Shown: one piece after another, positions 40,801-48,232 of the stretch
Layout: every line of letters begins with the position of its first letter
How positions within the stretch are numbered: position 1 is the stretch's first letter
Notes under the pieces: model-generated
Database searches by the model: none
What the model saw: the letters and a program-made list of their open reading frames with translations, nothing else
Told to the model about the DNA's origin: nothing
Position numbers and translations under genes: made by a program
From: VFKU01 sp964620045
Lineage (GTDB): Bacteria > Hydrogenedentota > Hydrogenedentia > Hydrogenedentales > GCA-2746185
Length of the DNA stretch: 64,000 nucleotides
NCBI GenBank assembly: GCA_964620045.1
Contig: CAZUJL010000006.1
Location: 100,829-164,828, forward strand
Reading direction: 5' to 3'

Positions 40801-42201
40801 ATGGCCAAAACGATTTTCATCAGCTACTCCACCAAAGACGCAGAAGGCGCGCAGGAAGTCTGCCGTCTGCTCGAGGCGCGCGGCATCTCGTGCTGGATTG
40901 CGCCGCGCGATGTGCCGCCGGGCGCGGACTGGGCCGAGTCCATCATGGACGGCATCAAGGACGCGATCGGCTTCGTGCTGGTGTTATCCGAGCACGCGAA
41001 CACCTCGCGGCATTGCAAAAGCGAGGTGGAAGTCGCGTTCAGCGCGGGCAAGGCCGTGTTCCCGATTCGTCTGCGCCAGATCCAGCCGAGTTCGTCGCTG
41101 CATCTGTTCCTCTCGTCGAGCCAATGGATCGACGCGTGGGAGCCGCCGCTCGAAAACCACATCGAGCGTCTCGCCGGCGCAATCAAGCGGCTGCAGGGGG
41201 AGGACGTCCCCGATGCACCCGCCGCGCCGATGCCTGCACGCACAGCCGGGCCGTCCGCGAAATCCGTCGCGGCGGACAAGGCCAAGGCCGCGGCATCCGC
41301 CGGTGCGAAGTCGGCGTTCTCCTGGGCGAGCGCGAAGAAGAACCGCAAGTTCGTCATCGCGGCCGCTCTGATCTTATTCGCGTTTGTTGCATTCTCGATG
41401 ATGGGTGGCGGCGGTGGCAATGCGCCCAAGAAACCCGTGGAACGCAAAGCGGGTGATGTGGCTACGTTTGACGGCATCGAGTTCGTGTGGTGTCCGGCGG
41501 GGAAGTTCCAGATGGGTTCGCCGCCCGCTGAATATGGTCGCGGGCGCGACGAGCAGCAGCACGAAGTCATCCTCTCCAAAGGGTTCTGGATCGCGAAGTA
41601 TGAATTGAAGAAGGAACAGTGGTCGGCCGTGATGGGCACGAAGCCATGGCAGGGCAAGGACGGCATTCCCTATGCCGACAACGGTCCCGCATCGCTGATG
41701 AACTGGGTGGAAGCCAATCAGTTCGTGCGCAAACTGAACAAGGAACAGGACACGCCCTACCGTTTGCCGACCGAGGCGGAGTGGGAGTACGCCTGCCGCG
41801 CCGGCACGACGACGCCCTACAGCTTCGGCGTGCACGAAGGCTTCCAGCTCCAGGAGTACGCCTGGTACAACGTGACCGCGGGCGGCGCGAAGGAACATTA
41901 CGCGCACGCCGTCGGCGCAAAGAAGCCGAACCCGTGGGGCCTCTACGACATGCACGGCAACGTGTGGGAGTTCTGCAGCGACTGGCTCGGCGCGTATCCG
42001 TTTCCCGACGACGGCCCCGTCACCGATCCCAAAGGCCCCGAGACCGGGACCGGGCGCATAATCCGCGGCGGCGCCTACGACTCGCGCGACTACCAGAGCC
42101 GCTCCGCCCAGCGCTTCCCGCAATACACCAACCGCGCCTACCCCACCGTCGGCATCCGCCTCGTGCGTGAGGATGTGCCGCCCGCGACGGCGGAAAAATA
42201 A
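40801..42201 (+). CDS. TIR domain-transmembrane-FGE (SUMF1-like) receptor-type protein
   Basis: A 466-residue three-part protein. Residues 1-130 are a TIR domain (TIFISYSTKDAEGAQEVCRL, CWIAPRDVPPGADW, SRHCKSEVEVAF); Glu75 occupies the catalytic position of NADase TIRs. An Ala/Lys linker leads to one membrane helix (182-201, FVIAAALILFAFVAF). Residues 222-466 are a formylglycine-generating-enzyme-like (C-type-lectin fold) domain: FQMGSPPAEYGRGRDEQQHE, YRLPTEAEWEYACRAG, GLYDMHGNVWEFCSDW, RGGAYDSRDYQSRSAQR. The Cys pair of true FGE near RGGSF is absent, so it probably senses rather than oxidises. TIR inside and sensor outside mirror Toll-like receptors. Next to repeats and an IetAS-like pair. 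Confidence 0.85.
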   Translation: MAKTIFISYSTKDAEGAQEVCRLLEARGISCWIAPRDVPPGADWAESIMDGIKDAIGFVLVLSEHANTSRHCKSEVEVAFSAGKAVFPIRLRQIQPSSSLHLFLSSSQWIDAWEPPLENHIERLAGAIKRLQGEDVPDAPAAPMPARTAGPSAKSVAADKAKAAASAGAKSAFSWASAKKNRKFVIAAALILFAFVAFSMMGGGGGNAPKKPVERKAGDVATFDGIEFVWCPAGKFQMGSPPAEYGRGRDEQQHEVILSKGFWIAKYELKKEQWSAVMGTKPWQGKDGIPYADNGPASLMNWVEANQFVRKLNKEQDTPYRLPTEAEWEYACRAGTTTPYSFGVHEGFQLQEYAWYNVTAGGAKEHYAHAVGAKKPNPWGLYDMHGNVWEFCSDWLGAYPFPDDGPVTDPKGPETGTGRIIRGGAYDSRDYQSRSAQRFPQYTNRAYPTVGIRLVREDVPPATAEK

Positions 42202-42241
42202 ATGACGGAGCGAGAAGCGGGGAGCGTGTAGCGCACCAATC

Positions 42242-42271
42242 GGCTCGTGAGGACACTCGCCCTCCCAAACC
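42242..42271. repeat. Single arm of the dispersed palindromic repeat
   Basis: Thirty bases identical to 29697-29726 in hemW (core GTGAGGACACTCGCCCTCCC). The opposite arm is missing. It lies 41 bases after the TIR-FGE stop, in the gene-free 42202-42657 stretch. Confidence 0.9.
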
Positions 42272-42346
42272 TCACCCGTCCACCGTTCCACTCGCCGATG
42301 TCCCTTATACCTATGCGTGTCTGTTGCAGTCCTGCCTATGGAGCGC

Positions 42347-42477
42347 CTGCGGCGCAAGGGCATGTAGGTGCGGAACAAGGGTGCGGCATCTGGTGAAGAT
42401 GCGTAGGTGCGAGACAAGGGTGCTCACGCGGCGAGACGCCGCTTCCACATTAAGGGCTAGGTGCGAAACAAGGGTCC
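42347..42477. repeat. Short tandem repeats, three units plus a degenerate one
   Basis: TAGGTGCGGAACAAGGGTGC (42365-42384), TAGGTGCGAGACAAGGGTGC (42404-42423) and TAGGTGCGAAACAAGGGTCC (42458-42477), with gaps of 19 and 34 bases; a weaker unit lies at 42347-42363. A GCGGCG/CGCCGC hairpin (42428-42442) sits between units two and three. Spacing is too irregular for CRISPR. Confidence 0.8.
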
Positions 42478-42573
42478 GGCAAAATTTTCCGTGCGGTGGA
42501 AGGGCAAAACGATTTTTTTACCACAGAAGAGACGATAGGCGAAGTAAGGAAATGTGGGCGTTTTGCGATAGGA

Positions 42574-42627
42574 TGGACTAGTTTAATTTAGTTACTTGAA
42601 AATTAGTCCACATGATGTTAGTATAAT
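42574..42627 (+). promoter_or_regulatory. Promoter with inverted repeat before the AAA ATPase
   Basis: TTGAAA (42596-42601) is followed by TAGTAT at 17 bases or TATAAT (42622-42627) at 20 bases. The inverted repeat TGGACTA (42574-42580) / TAGTCCA (42604-42610) surrounds the -35 element. The first gene it drives has a C-terminal helix-turn-helix, so self-repression is plausible. AT-rich compared with the rest of the window. Confidence 0.6.
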
Positions 42628-42657
42628 TTTGGCATTTAATGGATGGGTTTTTGAAAT

Positions 42658-43761
42658 ATGGACTATATAGAGCAATTAAGTGATGATTTAGTCATAATGT
42701 CTCGCCTTGCATTGGCGGGGCGCCCTCAAGATGTACAGCGCTTTGTTCAACGGCTAGCTCGGCGCTATCGGACTTCTATTCCAGCTATGGCAGAACCGCT
42801 TCGTGCGTTGTTGCAGGAAATGCCAACTCGGCAGTCGCCAGTACGGCGCGACGTACAAGCGCCCTTGCCGGTCGATACTGAATCTCGTCTCCAACTTTTA
42901 CGTGTGGAACAACACCCGACTTTGGATGTTGAGCCGATATGGGACGCGGCGGTGGAAACATCGTTGCGGCAGGTACTTTCAGAGCGACGAAGGATTAATG
43001 AGTTAATTGCGCAAGGATTGGCGCCAACCCGCTCCATGATATTTACCGGTCCTCCTGGCGTTGGAAAGTCGCTGGCGGCGCGCTGGGTCGCTCGTGAGCT
43101 TGACCGGCCTCTCTTAACGCTCGATTTGTCTGCTGTGATGAGTAGTTTTCTTGGTCGTACTGGCGCTAACGTCCGTTATGTGCTCGACTACGCCAAGGAA
43201 GTGCACTGCGTTCTGCTATTGGACGAGCTGGATGCCATTGCAAAACGACGTGACGATGCGACGGATGTCGGTGAACTAAAACGTCTTGTTACGGTCCTGT
43301 TGCAGGAGATTGATGATTGGCCATCCACAGGTCTTCTTGTAGCTGCAACAAATCACTCAGATTTGCTTGACCCTGCAGTGTGGCGGCGATTCGAGTTAAA
43401 GGTCGCCTTTCCTATGCCCACAGAAGACGCAATTCGAGAGGCTGTATGTACTTTTCTTAGTTCAACTGAAACGCCGCCGCGATGGTGTGACATCCTTGCA
43501 TTACTATTTCGCGATTCATCGTTTAGCGACATCGAACGCGTAGTTTCCCTAACGCGACGTTCCGCAGTAGTGAATGGTCATACAATCGAGCATGCGATTA
43601 CATTGCTCGTACGAGATCACATTAAACACCTCAGTCGGAAAGATCGCGGTCAACTCGCGTTGTGGTTAACAGAAACTGGACTGTCTCAACGTCAAGTGCA
43701 TGAATTGACGGGAGTAAGCCGCGACACAATTCGTAAAAAGGCAAAAGGCGCAAACAAGTAA
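42658..43761 (+). CDS. AAA+ ATPase with C-terminal helix-turn-helix (IetA-like)
   Basis: A 367-residue protein. An alpha-helical lead (1-110) precedes an AAA+ module: Walker A GPPGVGKS (131-138), Walker B VLLLDELDAIAKRR with Asp189/Glu190, sensor 1 AATNHSD, arginine finger region VWRRFELK. The last 35 residues (LALWLTETGLSQRQVHELTG, VSRDTIRKKAKGANK) form a helix-turn-helix. It pairs with the subtilisin gene 15 bases downstream. AAA+/subtilase pairs are the IetA/IetS system known for plasmid stability (toxin-antitoxin-like) and phage defence. In this type the ATPase is thought to restrain or direct the protease. Base composition is lower in GC than the neighbours, suggesting transfer. Confidence 0.85.
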   Translation: MDYIEQLSDDLVIMSRLALAGRPQDVQRFVQRLARRYRTSIPAMAEPLRALLQEMPTRQSPVRRDVQAPLPVDTESRLQLLRVEQHPTLDVEPIWDAAVETSLRQVLSERRRINELIAQGLAPTRSMIFTGPPGVGKSLAARWVARELDRPLLTLDLSAVMSSFLGRTGANVRYVLDYAKEVHCVLLLDELDAIAKRRDDATDVGELKRLVTVLLQEIDDWPSTGLLVAATNHSDLLDPAVWRRFELKVAFPMPTEDAIREAVCTFLSSTETPPRWCDILALLFRDSSFSDIERVVSLTRRSAVVNGHTIEHAITLLVRDHIKHLSRKDRGQLALWLTETGLSQRQVHELTGVSRDTIRKKAKGANK

Positions 43762-43776
43762 GGCGGGCTGATATCT

Positions 43777-46017
43777 ATGTCAAAAGAACGCAAGAATTTC
43801 TTAATTGGATATGGGGAACGTCTTACCACTGATATACCGAATCCTCCAGGCGGTCGTCCCAAAAAGCATGCATACAGTTTCCGGGAAGCTCGAACTCGAT
43901 TGTCGCCAATGATTAAAGCGGCAGCCAAGGAAATAGATTCATTCCCCGAAAGCATCTGCCCCGGCGGCCAAACAGTCGCCCTTGTTACTCTTCACCCGTC
44001 CTATCTTGCTAAATCGTACTACCCTGCCGCTCTTCTCAAGGCATACGGGCTTGATGCGGTCGGAAGTCGTACGCAGGAAGTGACTCCAGAAAAATGGGCA
44101 AGAAAGAATGCACCAGAGTCCGCTATTACTTCAGAGCTCTTCGTAGCAGGACCGCGCAAGCAATTCGACAGATTTGCCGATGAGATTGGCGACTTAAAAG
44201 AGACCAGCTTTGTTGCAGATGATTTGATCAAGATTGAAGGTGTTCGTGTTCAACCATTTGCCGAAAGATTGAAACCGTTTTCATCCGACGACAAAGAGCT
44301 ATTGCTTGAAATCGTTCTGCATGCGCAGCCGACCGACGAGGATGCGTTCATTCTTGAAGGATTCGAATCGTATCTCAAGACGATGGATCTTTCGCTTAAC
44401 TTGGACAGGCGCAAATTTTTCGCAGAAGGACTATGTTTTCTTCCTCTTCGTGCACCACGAGATTTAGTGCCTGAAATCGCAAAGTTTTCATTCCTGCGGC
44501 TTGCACGCGAGATGCCGCGTCTCCGGCAGTTCCGGCCTGTCATTCGTACAACACCTGGTTTTTCGTCATTTGCTTGCAATCTTCCTAACGAAGGGCCAAT
44601 TGATAAAGACATCAGAGTCGCCATATTTGATGGCGGTTTGAAACCGGGTTGCAAACTTGATGCATGGGTGTCGGCGAAAAAGACGAAAAATTTGGGCGCA
44701 CCAGTGCCCGATTTCCAGAACCATGGTACGGCAGTTACATCGGCACTCCTGTTTGGACCACTTGTTGACGGCGAGGTGGCGGATCAACCCTACACAAAGG
44801 TCGACCATTATCGAGTTTTAGATGTCGATACTCAGAACGATGACCAGTCTGAACTATATACAGTGCTTGAGCGCATCGAAGATGTTCTGGTATCACGACC
44901 AAAGTACGATTTTATAAACCTTAGTTTAGGTCCCGATCTGCCAATCGAGGACAATGATGTACATGCATGGACGGCCGTCTTGGACCAATTGTTTTCCGAC
45001 GGACAAACGTTACCCACAATTGCTGCGGGAAACAGTGGAGAGCGAGATTGGAAATCGGGTAACGCCCGCATTCAAACACCGGCAGATTGCGTTAATGCTC
45101 TAGCGATTGGTGGATGCGATCGTACTGGATCAGTGTGGAAACGCGCGCCATATAGTTCAATCGGGCCTGGACGGAGCCCAGGAGTAGTCAAACCCGACGG
45201 GGTTGCTTTTGCAGGGTCCACTCGAGAACCGTACTGGGTTCTAGATGGTGACAATCCAACTTCGGCAATTCCTATCACTGGGACTAGTTTTGCGGCTCCC
45301 ACTGCGTTACGTGCAGCAGTAGGTATTAGTGCCCATTTTGGAAAGACTCTTTCTCCGCTTGCTATTAAAGCACTGCTTGTTCATGGCTGCGAAAATCGCG
45401 GACATAGTCGCGCTGAGGTAGGGTGGGGTCGCATCCCTACAGATATTCAAGCGATCACGATGACTGATGAGCATACGGCTAGTGTCGTTTATCAAGGCGA
45501 ACTTCGGCCTGCAAGTTGGGTGCGTATGCAAATTCCGATACCTGCGGTGACGTTGACTGGGATGATAAATGTTTCCGCTACATTTTGTTTTGCTAGCCCA
45601 ACAGATCCGCACGATCCTCTCAATTACACGCGCAGTGGCTTGGAAGTTCGCTTTCGTCCTCACGATCAACGTCGAACAGATCCCGGTCAGATGAACGCCG
45701 ATACAAGTCATTTCTTTCAAGCGAAAGATATATATATCGACGAGAGTGACCTTCGTGCGGACGCGCATAAATGGGAAACGACGATGCACAAGCGTCGCGG
45801 GATGAGGGGCGCAAGTCTGCGAAATCCCGTGTTTGATGTGCATTACAACGCTCGCATAGGTGGACGTAACCACAAGCAAGCGGACAAAATCCCCTATGCG
45901 CTTGTAATTACGGTGCATTCGCCTAAAACCAAGGATTTATATAACAAGATAGTTCAGCGATATCGCACGTACTTGGAGCCTTTAACGCCTGTTGTGAACA
46001 TCCCTGTCCGTATCTAA
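43777..46017 (+). CDS. Subtilisin-like serine protease (IetS-like)
   Basis: A 746-residue S8-family protease with no signal peptide. Catalytic Asp285 (VAIFDGGL), His316 (QNHGTAVTSA), oxyanion Asn419 (AAGNSGE) and Ser504 (GTSFAAPTA) are all in place, so it should be active. About 270 residues precede the catalytic domain and 230 follow, with a beta-rich tail. Cytoplasmic location and the upstream AAA+ gene point to an inducible intracellular protease, the toxic or effector half of an IetAS-type module. Codon use and composition are AT-richer than in the flanking operons. The stop is followed at once by the infC promoter region. Confidence 0.88.
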   Translation: MSKERKNFLIGYGERLTTDIPNPPGGRPKKHAYSFREARTRLSPMIKAAAKEIDSFPESICPGGQTVALVTLHPSYLAKSYYPAALLKAYGLDAVGSRTQEVTPEKWARKNAPESAITSELFVAGPRKQFDRFADEIGDLKETSFVADDLIKIEGVRVQPFAERLKPFSSDDKELLLEIVLHAQPTDEDAFILEGFESYLKTMDLSLNLDRRKFFAEGLCFLPLRAPRDLVPEIAKFSFLRLAREMPRLRQFRPVIRTTPGFSSFACNLPNEGPIDKDIRVAIFDGGLKPGCKLDAWVSAKKTKNLGAPVPDFQNHGTAVTSALLFGPLVDGEVADQPYTKVDHYRVLDVDTQNDDQSELYTVLERIEDVLVSRPKYDFINLSLGPDLPIEDNDVHAWTAVLDQLFSDGQTLPTIAAGNSGERDWKSGNARIQTPADCVNALAIGGCDRTGSVWKRAPYSSIGPGRSPGVVKPDGVAFAGSTREPYWVLDGDNPTSAIPITGTSFAAPTALRAAVGISAHFGKTLSPLAIKALLVHGCENRGHSRAEVGWGRIPTDIQAITMTDEHTASVVYQGELRPASWVRMQIPIPAVTLTGMINVSATFCFASPTDPHDPLNYTRSGLEVRFRPHDQRRTDPGQMNADTSHFFQAKDIYIDESDLRADAHKWETTMHKRRGMRGASLRNPVFDVHYNARIGGRNHKQADKIPYALVITVHSPKTKDLYNKIVQRYRTYLEPLTPVVNIPVRI

Positions 46018-46026
46018 CGTGCTTTC

Positions 46027-46055
46027 TTGACGTCCTGTGCATTATTTGCTAGGAT
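46027..46055 (+). promoter_or_regulatory. Promoter of the infC operon
   Basis: TTGACG (46027-46032), 17 bases, TAGGAT (46050-46055). Start near 46062, giving a leader of about 200 bases before infC. Confidence 0.6.
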
Positions 46056-46068
46056 TTCGCCTTCAAGT

Positions 46069-46191
46069 AGAAGCCCCGGCTTCTCACCCGACGGCCGCGT
46101 TTGCGTGCCATAGGCGGGTCGTGGACAGTAGCTATGGTTGTATTCTGTCTCGCGCGGCTGGGGAATGCCCCGTCGCGCGATTTTTGTTTTT
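46069..46191 (+). promoter_or_regulatory. infC leader with attenuator-like terminator
   Basis: Hairpin one: AGAAGCC / GGCTTCT (46069-46084). Hairpin two: CGCGCG (46151-46156), GGGG (46160-46163), CCCC (46168-46171), CGCGCG (46174-46179), followed by ATTTTTGTTTTTG. A GACAG / CTGTC pairing (46124-46149) lies between and could compete. An intrinsic terminator 70 bases before infC fits a ribosomal-protein autoregulatory leader of the L20 kind, although the sequence does not match any that I can name. Confidence 0.6.
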
Positions 46192-46262
46192 GGTGCCACG
46201 GGGTCCGCTGAGGGTCGTGCGAATTGGGTGCGCGGCCGGCGGACAACAGGGAGGATGCGCGC

Positions 46263-46808
46263 ATCACCACCAAGCCAGTGAAAGCCGATAAGACACGAAT
46301 CAACGAACAGATTCGGTGTCCGCAGGTCCGAGTGATCGATGAAAAAGGCGAGCAGCTCGGGATCATGCGCCCTGAGGAAGCGGTCCGCGAGGCCGAGGCG
46401 AAGGGGTTGGATTTGGTCGAGGTTGCGCCGATGGCGCAACCGCCCGTGTGCCGGATGATTGATTACGGCAAGTACCGGTATCAGCAGAGCAAGCGTGCGA
46501 AGGAAGCGCGCAAGCACCAGCACACGATCGTAATCAAAGAGATTAAGTATCGTCCGAAGATATCGGACCATGACTTTGATTTCAAGACGAATCACGTGAA
46601 GGAGTTCCTCGAAGAGGGGAACAAGGTGAAGTTGACGATCATGTTCCGTGGGCGCGAAATGGCGCATCCGGAATTCGGCGTTGAGTTGCTCGAGCGCATC
46701 GTCGTCGCGATGAAGGACCACATTGTGGATCCTCCGGACGTGAAGCGTACGCGCATGGAAGGCCGAAACATGAGCATCGTGCTTTCGCCGTCGAAGACAC
46801 ACGCGTAA
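46263..46808 (+). CDS. infC: Translation initiation factor IF-3
   Basis: A 181-residue IF-3, the factor that keeps ribosomal subunits apart and proofreads start codons. N-domain: INEQIRCPQVRVIDEKGEQLG and GLDLVEVAPMAQPPVCRMID; linker YRYQQSKRAKEARKHQ; C-domain: IKEIKYRPKISDHDFDFKTN, KLTIMFRGREMAHPEFG, MEGRNMSIVLSPSK. There is no ATG or GTG in a suitable place. ATC at 46263 lies eight bases after a perfect AGGGAGG and gives a protein of the usual length (E. coli 180, which starts at AUU). A TTG at 46224 lacks a good ribosome site. Rare-codon start allows IF-3 to repress its own synthesis. Confidence 0.93.
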   Translation: MTTKPVKADKTRINEQIRCPQVRVIDEKGEQLGIMRPEEAVREAEAKGLDLVEVAPMAQPPVCRMIDYGKYRYQQSKRAKEARKHQHTIVIKEIKYRPKISDHDFDFKTNHVKEFLEEGNKVKLTIMFRGREMAHPEFGVELLERIVVAMKDHIVDPPDVKRTRMEGRNMSIVLSPSKTHA

Positions 46809-46820
46809 TAACGAGACTGC

Positions 46821-46844
46821 CGTCGCGCCCTGCGCGGCGCGACG
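46821..46844 (+). other. Intercistronic hairpin infC-rpmI
   Basis: Perfect 9-base arms CGTCGCGCC / GGCGCGACG with a 6-base loop, ending just before the GGGAAGAG ribosome site of rpmI. No U-tract, so not a terminator; possible processing or L20-type control site. Confidence 0.55.
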
Positions 46845-46858
46845 AAAAGGGAAGAGAC

Positions 46859-47062
46859 ATGCCGAAGCTGAAGACGAACAAAGCGGTCGCCAAGCGCGTC
46901 CGCGCGACGAAGTCGGGCAAGTTCAAGTTCAAGCGTGCCGGTGCGCGCCACAAGATGGCGAGCAAATCGGCCAAGCGCGCGCGCAACCTGCGCAAGCGCG
47001 TGGTGTGCGCCGATGGCGACCAGAAGCGCATCGAGTCCTGCCTGCCGTACGGCCGCCAGTAA
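46859..47062 (+). CDS. rpmI: Ribosomal protein bL35
   Basis: A 67-residue bL35, part of the 50S subunit. MPKLKTNKAVAKRVRATKSG is the family signature and KFKFKRAGARHKMASKSAKR follows, ending RNLRKRVVCADGDQKRIESC. Length and the position between infC and rplT are standard. Confidence 0.96.
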   Translation: MPKLKTNKAVAKRVRATKSGKFKFKRAGARHKMASKSAKRARNLRKRVVCADGDQKRIESCLPYGRQ

Positions 47063-47083
47063 ACCACGCTTAGATTGAGACAG

Positions 47084-47099
47084 GGCCCGCCCGCGGGCC
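47084..47099 (+). other. Intercistronic hairpin rpmI-rplT
   Basis: Arms GGCCCGC / GCGGGCC separated by two bases, 22 bases upstream of rplT. Compact GC hairpin with no U-tract. Confidence 0.45.
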
Positions 47100-47120
47100 G
47101 AACACACGAGGGTACACGTC

Positions 47121-47483
47121 ATGCCACGCGCCACTAACGCCCCAGCGTCACGCGATCGCCGCCGCAAGGTAATGAAGCTTGCGAAGGGTTACCGCGGCAG
47201 CCGCCATCGCCTGTTCCGCACGGCCAAGCCGGCGGTTGACCACGCCGGGCAGTACGCCTATCGCGACCGCCGCGCGAAGAAGCGCGATTTCCGCAAGCTG
47301 TGGATCACGCGCATCAACGCGGCCGCGCGCGCGCATGGCCTCACGTACAGCCGCTTCATGCAAGGGCTGCGCCTCGCGAAGATCGACATCAACCGCAAGA
47401 TGCTCGCCGATATCGCCGTGCACGACGCTGACGGTTTCACCCGCATCGTCGAAGCCGCCAAAGCGCAACTCGCGACGGCCTAA
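47121..47483 (+). CDS. rplT: Ribosomal protein bL20
   Basis: A 120-residue bL20, needed early in 50S assembly and the usual repressor of its own operon. Seen: MPRATNAPASRDRRRKVMKL, GYRGSRHRLFRTAK, RDRRAKKRDFRKLWITRINA, RLAKIDINRKMLADIAV. Its last base is shared with the hisA start (TAATG), linking ribosome and histidine genes. Confidence 0.96.
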   Translation: MPRATNAPASRDRRRKVMKLAKGYRGSRHRLFRTAKPAVDHAGQYAYRDRRAKKRDFRKLWITRINAAARAHGLTYSRFMQGLRLAKIDINRKMLADIAVHDADGFTRIVEAAKAQLATA

Positions 47484-48226
47484 TGCGCATTCTGCCCGCC
47501 GTAGATATTCGCGGAGGGCGCTGCGTCAATCTCGTCCAGGGCGATTACGCCCAGGAGACGGTATTCGCCGAAGACCCGGTCGCGCAGGCAATTTCCTGGC
47601 GCGATCAGGGTGCCGAGATCGTGCACATTGTCGATCTCGACGGCGCGAAAGCCGGACGCTGCTGCATCGAAGCTGAACTACGCGCCATGATTGGCGCGGG
47701 CGTTCGTGTTGAAGTCGGCGGCGGCATCCGCGATCTGAAAGCCGTCGAAAAACTCGCCGGCATGGGCGTCGAGCGCATCATCCTCGGCACCGCCGCGCAC
47801 AATGATCGTAAATTCCTCGAGCGCGCCGCGTCGAAATTCGGCAAGAAGCTCGTCGTGGGCATCGATGCCAAAGACGGCAAGGTCGCGCTGTCCGGCTGGA
47901 CGGACGTGACGAAGACAGATCTCATCAGCTTTGCGCAGCGCATGGACAATTCCGGCATCTCGCGCATCATCTACACCGATATTTTGAAAGACGGCATGAT
48001 GCAGGGGCCGAACGTCGAATCGACCCGGAACGTCGCGCGCCACGTGGAAGTGCCGGTGACGGCCTCCGGCGGCATGAGCACCATCGACGACGTGCACGCC
48101 ATCCGCGCGATTCAGCCGGACGGCGTCGATGAAGTCATCATCGGCCGCGCGCTGTACCTGAAAGCCTTTACGCTGGCCGAGGCCATGGAAATCGGTAACG
48201 CGCCCATCGCGGCGCCGGCGAGCTAA
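47483..48226 (+). CDS. hisA: ProFAR isomerase (histidine biosynthesis)
   Basis: A 247-residue (beta-alpha)8 enzyme converting ProFAR to PRFAR. Seen: RILPAVDIRGGRCVNLVQGD with catalytic Asp8, VDLDGAKAG, VEVGGGIRD, GTAAHND, VGIDAKDGKVALSGW and YTDILKDGMMQGPN with the second catalytic Asp, VTASGGMS. No other his genes follow; tyrA does. The TAATG overlap with rplT means that it is translated with the ribosomal genes, an unusual context. Confidence 0.95.
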   Translation: MRILPAVDIRGGRCVNLVQGDYAQETVFAEDPVAQAISWRDQGAEIVHIVDLDGAKAGRCCIEAELRAMIGAGVRVEVGGGIRDLKAVEKLAGMGVERIILGTAAHNDRKFLERAASKFGKKLVVGIDAKDGKVALSGWTDVTKTDLISFAQRMDNSGISRIIYTDILKDGMMQGPNVESTRNVARHVEVPVTASGGMSTIDDVHAIRAIQPDGVDEVIIGRALYLKAFTLAEAMEIGNAPIAAPAS

Positions 48227-48232
48227 GTCGCC

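Noticed and set aside
41374..42417. Long minus-strand frame opposite the TIR-FGE gene
   Set aside because: Antisense shadow that passes through the dispersed repeat; no motif or ribosome site.
42347..42477. Possible CRISPR array
   Set aside because: Only three good units of about 20 bases, with gaps of 19 and 34 bases and no cas genes.
46255..46281. ATG eight-codon frame overlapping the infC start
   Set aside because: It directly abuts the Shine-Dalgarno with no spacing and is unrelated in frame; probably incidental, though a leader-peptide role is not excluded.
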